19,441 nt of DNA, taken from positions 1-19,441 of the forward strand of contig UQIL01000033.1 of assembly GCA_900541025.1 (NCBI GenBank), given 5' to 3'. This stretch comes from an uncultured Collinsella sp. (lineage in GTDB: Bacteria; Actinomycetota; Coriobacteriia; Coriobacteriales; Coriobacteriaceae). Position 1 is the first letter of the stretch, and each line of letters begins with the position of its first letter. Positions 13,956 through 19,441 of the stretch are shown here, in pieces. The notes below the pieces were generated by a model, which was given only the letters and a program-made list of their open reading frames with translations, was not told the origin of the DNA and ran no database searches. Position numbers and translations under genes: made by a program.

Positions 13956-14924
13956 TTAGTACTGCTCGATGCCCATGTAGCGACGAATCTCAGGGCTGTG
14001 GTCGAACACCTTTCCGCGGGCGGCGCGCAGCTCGCAGCTCATGTTGTAGAAGAAGATCGGCTCCAGGTACGAACGCACGCTGGCGGGCACCTCGCCCACG
14101 CCGTACTCGAGTGCATCGAGCACCATTACCGTATCGGTATGCGTGTTGAGGAACGCCAGCGCGCGCTCCTCCATGGGGCGGCACTCGCCCGATCCGAGCT
14201 GCACGAAGTAGAACACGCCGGGCTCGGTGGCCTCGAAGGGGCCGTGGAAGTACTCGCCGGAGTGGATGTAGCAGCAGTGCTGCCACTGCATCTCCATGAG
14301 CGAGCAGATGGCCATGGCATAGGTCTGGCTAAAGTTGGGGCCGGAACCAAGGATATAGAAGAACTTGTGCTGCTGGCAGAGCTCGGCAAAGCGATCGCCC
14401 AGCTCGGCGTTGACCTTCTCGCGGGCGGCGGGCAGCAGCGCATCCATCTGCTTGAGGCCCTCGTACATGTCAGCGAGTGCCTCGTAGCCTTCCTGCTGGT
14501 CGAGCAGCTCGGCGGCGATCAGAGCGCCGATGCCCTGCGGCACCTCGACCTGTGACACGCCCTCGCCCCACGGATAGACCCAGGTGGTCCACTTGCCGTT
14601 ATCGATCTTGGAGCCCTCGCAGTCGGTGAGGGCAACGACCTCGGCGCCGGCAGCCAGCGCCATCTCGCAGCCGTCGACGACCTCCTGCGTGTTGCCGCTG
14701 TGGCTGCAGGCAATAACGAGCGACTTCTCGCCAAGGCTCTTGGGGGCCATCAGGCAAAACTCGCGTGCAGTGTAGACCGTCGAGGTAAACGTGGTGGCCT
14801 CGCGCTTGAGCAGCTCGTTAGCCGGCATCAGGTCGATCATCGAACCGCCGCAAGCGATCCAAAAGACGTTCTCAATCTTGCCCTTGCGCTCGATGATTTC
14901 CTGAACCAGATCATGTGCGTTCAT
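13956..14924 (-). CDS. FrlB-like SIS-domain deglycase
   Basis: The product is 322 residues with two SIS domains (about 17-145 and 185-315). The first carries CSHSGNTQE (73-81), the sugar-phosphate-binding loop. The second carries HSGEYFHGPFE (221-231) with E224 and H227, followed by ERALAFLNTHTDTVMVLD, closely patterned on fructoselysine-6-phosphate deglycase FrlB. FrlB splits the phosphorylated Amadori product into lysine and glucose 6-phosphate. A glucosamine-type or other Amadori deglycase is possible. GGAGG lies 9 nt before the ATG at 14924. It is downstream of a GntR/UTRA gene and has a promoter with repeated operator-like sites. The cognate kinase and transporter are not in this window, so substrate assignment is an inference. 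Confidence 0.85.
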   Translation of the reverse strand: MNAHDLVQEIIERKGKIENVFWIACGGSMIDLMPANELLKREATTFTSTVYTAREFCLMAPKSLGEKSLVIACSHSGNTQEVVDGCEMALAAGAEVVALTDCEGSKIDNGKWTTWVYPWGEGVSQVEVPQGIGALIAAELLDQQEGYEALADMYEGLKQMDALLPAAREKVNAELGDRFAELCQQHKFFYILGSGPNFSQTYAMAICSLMEMQWQHCCYIHSGEYFHGPFEATEPGVFYFVQLGSGECRPMEERALAFLNTHTDTVMVLDALEYGVGEVPASVRSYLEPIFFYNMSCELRAARGKVFDHSPEIRRYMGIEQY

Positions 14925-14980
14925 CCTGGTTTTCCTCCTTGTGTGGCGGTTTTGATCGACGACAGCTCGGACCTGCGGTC

Positions 14981-15003
14981 GTTCTATGTTGTCCTATTTA
15001 TAG
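14981..15003. promoter_or_regulatory. Putative GntR operator, site 1
   Basis: This 23-bp site (GTTCTATGTTGTCCTATTTA plus TAG) matches site 2 at 15043-15065 in 20 of 23 positions. On the minus strand it overlaps the -10 box of the SIS gene promoter, the position expected of a repressor. Confidence 0.6.
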
Positions 15004-15025
15004 CACGCACGACGACGCTCGTGAA
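14997..15025 (-). promoter_or_regulatory. Probable promoter of the SIS deglycase gene
   Basis: On the minus strand TTCACG (15020-15025) is the -35 and TATAAA (14997-15002) the -10, with a 17-nt spacer. The transcript would start near 14990, leaving about 65 nt of leader with GGAGG before the ATG. Confidence 0.55.
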
Positions 15026-15042
15026 GTCATTTCACCAAACTT

Positions 15043-15065
15043 GTTCTATGTTGTTCTATCTATGG
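15043..15065. promoter_or_regulatory. Putative GntR operator, site 2
   Basis: The 23-bp site begins GTTCTATGTTGTTCTATCTA and lies 3 bp past the stop codon of the GntR gene, 62 bp upstream of site 1 as read on the minus strand. Paired sites at this spacing could allow looping or cooperative binding. Confidence 0.6.
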
Positions 15066-15068
15066 ACG

Positions 15069-15824
15069 TTAGATGTCGAACACGTAGCGCGAGCCCACGA
15101 TCTTTTGGCGTCCGAGCAGCAAGGGCCGCTCGTCCGCATCGGTAAAGTACGCCTCCATATAGAAGAGCGGCTCGCCGACCGGCACCTCCAGCAGCGGGGC
15201 TGCCTGAGCATCGGCAAGCGCAATCTCCACGGTGCAGGGGTCGGATTTGAGCGGCGCGCGGCCCGAATGCTCGGCAACGAGCGCAAAGATGGAATTGTCC
15301 GTGAGGTCCTTGTCGGCAAGCGTCTGCAGATAGGGATGGTCGGCCAGCACGAAGGCGTTGTTCTCGAGCATGACGGGCACGCCGTCTGCCGTGCGCACGC
15401 GCTCGACAACGATGAGCTCGCAGCCGGGTTCCACCCCAAAAAACGCCGCGTCCTCGCGCGTCGCCGCAACCACCGTGCGTGACACCAGACGTGCTCCGGC
15501 CACCATGTCGTTGGCAGCGCAACCCTCGGAAAAGCTCTGAACGTCACCCTTCTGGACAATCTTGCGCTTGAGCTTGGGCGCGCACACAAACGTGCCCCTC
15601 CCCTGCTGGCGGTTGAGATACCCCGCGCGCGACAGCTCCTCGATGGCGCGGCGCACGGTGATGCGTCCCACGCCGTAGTACTTCACGAGCTCCATCTCGG
15701 AAGGAATGCGCGAGCCGGCGGGGTACACACCGCGCGCGATCTCGCCCTTTAGGTCATCCATGACCTGTTGGTACAGCGGCACGGCGGGCACGTCAGTGCG
15801 GTCGGTTTTATCGTCGAATGCCAT
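15069..15824 (-). CDS. GntR-family transcriptional regulator with UTRA domain
   Basis: The product is 251 residues. The GntR winged helix is at about 15-82 (LYQQVMDDLKGEIARGVYPA, PSEMELVKYYGVGRITVRRA, GRGTFV), and the UTRA ligand-binding domain is at about 97-245. UTRA regulators usually bind sugar phosphates or amino-sugar phosphates and act as repressors. The ligand may be the deglycase substrate or product (FrlR-like); this is inference. The gene starts 2 bp after the recQ stop (TAA-CG-ATG), with GGAG inside the end of recQ, so it is cotranscribed with and probably coupled to recQ. Two repeated sites lie between it and the SIS gene. Confidence 0.9.
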   Translation of the reverse strand: MAFDDKTDRTDVPAVPLYQQVMDDLKGEIARGVYPAGSRIPSEMELVKYYGVGRITVRRAIEELSRAGYLNRQQGRGTFVCAPKLKRKIVQKGDVQSFSEGCAANDMVAGARLVSRTVVAATREDAAFFGVEPGCELIVVERVRTADGVPVMLENNAFVLADHPYLQTLADKDLTDNSIFALVAEHSGRAPLKSDPCTVEIALADAQAAPLLEVPVGEPLFYMEAYFTDADERPLLLGRQKIVGSRYVFDI

Positions 15825-15826
15825 CG

Positions 15827-17809
15827 TTACGCTCCATCCCGCGCATGCTCGGACTCAAATTCTTCAATCGCCGCCATAAACTGCTCGCCAAAGGCGTCGG
15901 CTTTTTTCTCGCCAATGCCGTTGACCTGGATCAGCTCCTCGCGCGTCTGCGGACGCAGGCGGCACAGGCCGCGCAGGGCCTTGTCGGAAAAGACCATATA
16001 CGGCGCCATCTCCAGCTCGGTCGAGATCTCCTTGCGGAGAGCACGCAGGCGCTCGAACAGCTCGGCATCGTCGCCAACGCGCGGGTGCTGGTCCAGCTCG
16101 GCCTCCTCGCGCAGCAGATCGACGGCGCGGCGGGCGCGGGCCGAGGCCTTGCGCTTGGACGCGCGGCGCTTAACGGTAAAGGCGAACGCCTCGTCCTCGA
16201 CCTCGCCGGCACGCGGACCCAGTCCCACGACCGGGTACTGCCCCTGCGAGGTGGCCAAATAACCGCGACCGCACAGCTGCCCGATGATGTCCTTGATGCG
16301 CCCGACCGATTCGCTCGACAGCTCACCGTAGCCGCGATCCTCGTCCAGATGCATCTGGCGAATGCGCTCGGTGTTGCCGCCGTGGAGCACGTCGGCGATC
16401 AGCGACTTGCCAAAGCGCATGGGGCGCGTGGCCACATAGCGCACGGCGGCGCGGGCCATATCGGTGACGTCCTCAACCTCGAACTGCGTGAGACAGTTGC
16501 TGCAGCTGCCGCAGCCCTCGGCATCGTCCGTGGCGGCGCTGCCCGCACCGGCCGCAGCCGCATGCTCGGCCGCGGCCTCGTCGCCAAAGTAGCGCAGCAT
16601 GTATTCGCGCAGACAGCCGGTGGTATTGCAGTAGCCCTCCATCTGGCTGAGCAGGCGATAACGGTTCTGGAGCGCCCACGCGCGCTGCTCGTCGTCAAGC
16701 GCCTCGTCGGCCGCATCGCCACGGTCGATCAAAAAGCGGCGCATACGGAAATCGTTGCCGTTCCACAGCAGATGGCAGCTGGCCGGGTCGCCATCTCGGC
16801 CGGCGCGGCCCGCCTCTTGGTAGTAAGCCTCGATGCTCTCGGGCACGTTGTTGTGAATCACGTAACGCACGTTGGGCTTGTCGATGCCCATGCCAAAGGC
16901 GTTGGTGGCAACCATCACCTGGATGTCGTCGTCGATAAAGGCACGCTGGCTCTGGCGGCGGGCGTCGTTGCCCATGCCGGCATGGTAACGGCCCACGCGA
17001 ATGCCGCTGGGTCCCAACGCCTCGGCAAGCTCGCCCGCCAGCGCATCGACCGTCTTGCGAGTCGAGCAATACACGATGCCGCTCTCGCTCGAATGCGCAA
17101 TCACGTAGTCGCGCACCCAGGCAGTCTTGGCCTTGTCGTCCATCTCCTCGCAACCAAAGTAGAGGTTCTTGCGATCGAAGCCCGTCACCACCGTCGCAGG
17201 ATTTTGCAGGCCGAGCATCTGCTGAATGTCCGCACGCACGCGCTCGGTCGCCGTGGCGGTAAACGCCGCCACGATCGGGCGCCGCGGCAACGAATCGATA
17301 AACTCGCGAATCTGCAGGTAGGCGGGGCGGAAATCCTGGCCCCATTGGCTCACGCAGTGGGCCTCGTCAATGGCCACGAGCGGCACGCCAATGCCGCCGT
17401 CCGCCGCGGCCTCCTGCGCAAAGGCTAAAAAGCGCGGCTCGAGCAGGCGCTCGGGCGCCACGTACATAAGCTGATAGCGGCCCTCGCACGCCCGCTTGAG
17501 CACGGTGTTTTGCTGGGCCGGGGTAAGGCTGGAGTTGAGATAGCTGGGTCGCGCACCCGCCGCGAGCAACGCACGGGTCTGGTCCTCCATAAGCGACAGC
17601 AGCGGACTCACCACAAAGGTGATGCCGGGCAGCATGAGCGCGGGCACCTGGTAGCAAATGGACTTGCCGGCGCCCGTGGGCATAACACCCAGCGCATCGC
17701 GGCCTGCAAGAATCGCATCCACCATGCGGTCCTGCCCCGGGCGAAACGAGGTGTAGCCAAAATAGGCGCCGAGCGTGTCAAGCGCCATCTGCTGCATGCT
17801 ATCGGTCAT
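15827..17809 (-). CDS. recQ: ATP-dependent DNA helicase RecQ
   Basis: The product is 660 residues, a full-length bacterial RecQ that unwinds DNA 3' to 5' in recombination and fork repair. Motif I TGAGKS is at 45-50, DEAH at 148-151, FTATAT at 183-188 and QEAGRAGRDG at 331-340. Zinc ligands are C399, C433, C436 and C439 (CGSCSNC). The gap between C399 and C433 holds an alanine-rich insert of about 17 residues beyond the E. coli spacing. A winged-helix RQC region follows, and an HRDC domain is at about 574-655. AGGAAA precedes the ATG at 17809. A TATAAT -10 box lies at 17841. It is the first gene of a unit with the GntR regulator, an unusual partner. Confidence 0.96.
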   Translation of the reverse strand: MTDSMQQMALDTLGAYFGYTSFRPGQDRMVDAILAGRDALGVMPTGAGKSICYQVPALMLPGITFVVSPLLSLMEDQTRALLAAGARPSYLNSSLTPAQQNTVLKRACEGRYQLMYVAPERLLEPRFLAFAQEAAADGGIGVPLVAIDEAHCVSQWGQDFRPAYLQIREFIDSLPRRPIVAAFTATATERVRADIQQMLGLQNPATVVTGFDRKNLYFGCEEMDDKAKTAWVRDYVIAHSSESGIVYCSTRKTVDALAGELAEALGPSGIRVGRYHAGMGNDARRQSQRAFIDDDIQVMVATNAFGMGIDKPNVRYVIHNNVPESIEAYYQEAGRAGRDGDPASCHLLWNGNDFRMRRFLIDRGDAADEALDDEQRAWALQNRYRLLSQMEGYCNTTGCLREYMLRYFGDEAAAEHAAAAGAGSAATDDAEGCGSCSNCLTQFEVEDVTDMARAAVRYVATRPMRFGKSLIADVLHGGNTERIRQMHLDEDRGYGELSSESVGRIKDIIGQLCGRGYLATSQGQYPVVGLGPRAGEVEDEAFAFTVKRRASKRKASARARRAVDLLREEAELDQHPRVGDDAELFERLRALRKEISTELEMAPYMVFSDKALRGLCRLRPQTREELIQVNGIGEKKADAFGEQFMAAIEEFESEHARDGA

Positions 17810-17840
17810 GGTTTCCTAACGTCCAAGTCATCTGCCGCCG

Positions 17841-17870
17841 ATTATACGCCGCCACGCGGACAGCAGCACA
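17841..17870 (-). promoter_or_regulatory. Probable recQ promoter
   Basis: On the minus strand TATAAT (17841-17846) is a perfect -10 box. TGTGCT (17865-17870) at 18 nt is a weak -35. Confidence 0.55.
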
Positions 17871-17883
17871 CGGCCGCCGCCCA

Positions 17884-17935
17884 GACTAGTCGTTTAAGAA
17901 CGCCCCCAACGGCTAAGGAGTGTCCCCAGGTGCCG
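17884..17935. repeat. Possible repeat element or insertion-site region left of the IS110 gene
   Basis: The stretch contains GTCGTTTAAGAACG, AACGGC and AAGGAGTGTCCCCAGGTGCC. It resembles a short intergenic repeat that I recall from related genomes. This cannot be checked here. It may mark the edge of the insertion. Confidence 0.3.
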
Positions 17936-18095
17936 GCCCGGCAACGCCGATGTTTTGGCGCGGACAGACACTATGACCCAATCCGAGGGCACTAAAAAGA
18001 TAGGAGCCCCCGCTCGTGGCCGCGGGTCGGGGCTGCGACAATGATGTCGAAGTGCCATAGGCGCAGCCGCGCCGCAACGAGGTTGGGAGGCTCCC
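17936..18095 (+). other. Non-coding leader / left flank of the IS110 element
   Basis: About 160 bp before the transposase hold a small hairpin (CGCC...GGCG near 17946) and GC-rich stems, but no open frame. The left end of the element could not be fixed: IS110 elements often lack clear terminal inverted repeats and leave no obvious target duplication. Confidence 0.35.
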
Positions 18096-19217
18096 ATGCC
18101 AAAGTATTCTACCGCGTTCGGGATGGACGTCCACCTGAGGTCGACCACCGTCTGCGCCCTCGACGCGGACACCGGCGAGGCCGTGACGAGGAGGTTCCCC
18201 GGCAACCCCTGGGGCGAGATCGCCGGGTGGATGGATGGGTTCCCCGGGCCGTCGCTCGCGGCCTACGAGAGCGGCTACCTCGGCTCCGCCCCGCAAAGGG
18301 AGCTCGCCGGGCTCGGCGTCGAGTGCGTCGTCGCCGCGGTCTCGAAGATCCCCAGGTCGGCCGCCGACTCGGCCTCCAAGAACGACAGGAACGACGCCGC
18401 CAGGATGGCCAAGGCGATACTCGCCCACGACATCTCCCCCGTATGGGTCCCCTCCCCCGAGGTCGAGGGCATCAGGGACCTCGCCGGCGCCTACGGCGGG
18501 GCGACCGCGCGCCTGGCGACCGCCAAGCAGCGGCTGCTCGCCTTCCTCGCAAGGCGGGGGTTCGTCTACGGCGGCACCACGCCCGCCGGCAACCCGAGGA
18601 AGTACTGGACCTACGACTTCCTGAGGTGGCTCGACAAGGTCAGGCCGGAGGACGATGGCGGGGTTCGGGCGCTCGCCGCCCTGAGGAACGAGGTCGAGGC
18701 CGCGGCGGAGGCCCGGGCGGACCTGCTCTCCGAGTACAGGGCCGCCGTGGATGCCAGCCCGATCGCCGCGGAGGTGGCCGCCCTCCAGTCGATCAAGGGC
18801 TGCGCCTTCGCGCTGGCCGCGGCCTTCTCGGCCGAGGTCGGCGACTTCACGAGGTTCCGTTCCGGAAGGCAGGTCACGGCCTATTTCGGCCTCGCGCCGA
18901 GTCAGAGGTCGAGTGGCGGCTCCGTGCGGCTCGGGGGCATCAGCGGTGCGGGCAACGCGCTCGTGAGGAAGCTGGCCGTTGAGGGCTCATGGTGCTACGC
19001 CGCGGCACGGCACCAGCCGAAGCTCATGCCGAGGGACACGGGCGTGCCCCTCGAGATAAGGATGCACGGGAGGAAGGGGTCCGAGCGGCTCCTGCGGCGG
19101 CGCGAGGAGATGCTCGCCCGCGGCGTGCCCGCGGCGAAGGCCAACGCGGCCACCGCGGCCGAGCTCGTGAGGTGGCTCTGGGCCCTCGGCATGATGTGCC
19201 GGGAGGGCGCGGAATAG
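18096..19217 (+). CDS. IS110-family transposase (RNA-guided recombinase family)
   Basis: The product is 373 residues. The N-terminal RuvC-like DEDD domain has D11 (GMDVH), E58 (AAYESGYLG) and D97/D100 (KNDRND). The C-terminal Transposase_20 domain (about 230-300) has IKGCAFALAAAF, FRSGRQVTAYFGLAPSQRSS and GISGAGN; the probable catalytic serine is S272 or S273. Both domains are complete, so the enzyme looks intact. GGGAGG (18085-18090) lies 5 nt before the ATG. Arginine is often AGG or CGG here, while neighbours mostly use CGC, a sign of recent arrival. IS110 enzymes use a guide RNA from a non-coding end of the element; candidate regions lie on both sides. Confidence 0.93.
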   Translation: MPKYSTAFGMDVHLRSTTVCALDADTGEAVTRRFPGNPWGEIAGWMDGFPGPSLAAYESGYLGSAPQRELAGLGVECVVAAVSKIPRSAADSASKNDRNDAARMAKAILAHDISPVWVPSPEVEGIRDLAGAYGGATARLATAKQRLLAFLARRGFVYGGTTPAGNPRKYWTYDFLRWLDKVRPEDDGGVRALAALRNEVEAAAEARADLLSEYRAAVDASPIAAEVAALQSIKGCAFALAAAFSAEVGDFTRFRSGRQVTAYFGLAPSQRSSGGSVRLGGISGAGNALVRKLAVEGSWCYAAARHQPKLMPRDTGVPLEIRMHGRKGSERLLRRREEMLARGVPAAKANAATAAELVRWLWALGMMCREGAE

Positions 19218-19441
19218 ACATAGCCCCCGTCCCGGCGAGCCGGGCGGCCTTCGGGGATACCCCCTATTTCGCTGTGCGCGCGGAGCCCTCCGCATGCGCC
19301 TCGACAGACTTGGGGAACCCCGCCGAAGGAATGGAGTGCGGGCCGACAGAACGGTATCCGCGGATATGAGACTGAGCCGAAGGCGCCGACGACATGCCGG
19401 GGGCGGACCGGGACGGGTTCAACGGCAGGCCCCGCCGACCG
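19218..19441 (+). ncRNA. Structured right flank of the IS110 element, candidate guide RNA region
   Basis: The 224 bp after the transposase have no credible gene but several stems: CCCGGcgagCCGGG (19231-19244), GCGGA/TCCGC (19280-19293) and the palindrome TATCCGCGGATA (19355-19366). In IS1111-type members the guide (seekRNA) lies downstream of the transposase, while in IS110-type members it lies upstream. Which applies here is unresolved. The element may run past the window end. This is a candidate only. Confidence 0.35.

Noticed and set aside
15818..17428. Long + strand open frame opposite recQ (536 codons)
   Set aside because: It is antisense to recQ, whose helicase motifs are unambiguous; the composition is typical of a shadow frame.
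1..19441. Prophage or integrated plasmid
   Set aside because: No integrase, capsid, portal, terminase, relaxase or replication gene is present; the accessory genes are scattered among core ones.

Overview
The window is GC-rich and gene-dense. Its gene set and its many short palindromic intergenic repeats suggest a gut Coriobacteriia genome (Actinomycetota), most likely Collinsella. The genus is an inference from gene style and repeats; no rRNA or other taxonomic marker is present. No tRNA, rRNA or CRISPR array was seen.

Left part (1-5130) is accessory. It holds a terminator, a DUF5710-like four-cysteine protein, a small zinc-ribbon-like protein, an HNH endonuclease whose N-terminal half looks like a modified-base (SRA-like) reader, a small unrecognised protein, and a 488-residue AlbA_2/GHKL-ATPase/winged-helix regulator. 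Upstream of the regulator is a two-block array of ATCTCTC repeats that looks like its own operator.

Centre (5131-10130): a composite palindrome-plus-tandem repeat and a sigma70-type promoter lead into a 1014-residue M16C presequence-protease-like metallopeptidase, closed by a terminator. Two long hairpins follow, then a hicAB toxin-antitoxin pair whose promoter overlaps two LexA-box-like sites and is followed by a perfect 7-bp inverted repeat. Next is 5-formyltetrahydrofolate cyclo-ligase.

Right-centre (10130-13910): a gene joining an AbiEi-like winged helix to a PD-(D/E)XK nuclease-like domain lies between two same-orientation copies of the composite repeat. Then come metA (Glu111, the acetyl-CoA-type residue) and, divergently, an L-lactate/L-2-hydroxyisocaproate dehydrogenase with a strong terminator.

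Right part (13950-19441): an apparent transcription unit on the minus strand runs recQ, GntR/UTRA regulator, FrlB-like SIS deglycase. Two near-identical 23-bp sites flank or overlap the SIS gene promoter and are probable GntR operators, which suggests control of Amadori-product (fructoselysine-type) catabolism. The window ends in an IS110-family element with AGG-rich codon use and a structured non-coding flank that may encode its guide (bridge/seek) RNA; its right end may lie outside the window.

The best candidates for something undescribed are: (1) the AbiEi-nuclease fusion bracketed by direct copies of the composite repeat, with its own 13-bp direct-repeat operator candidate; (2) the AlbA_2 regulator with its ATCTCTC array; (3) the hicAB pair with LexA-like sites. 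All three need comparative searches that could not be run here.
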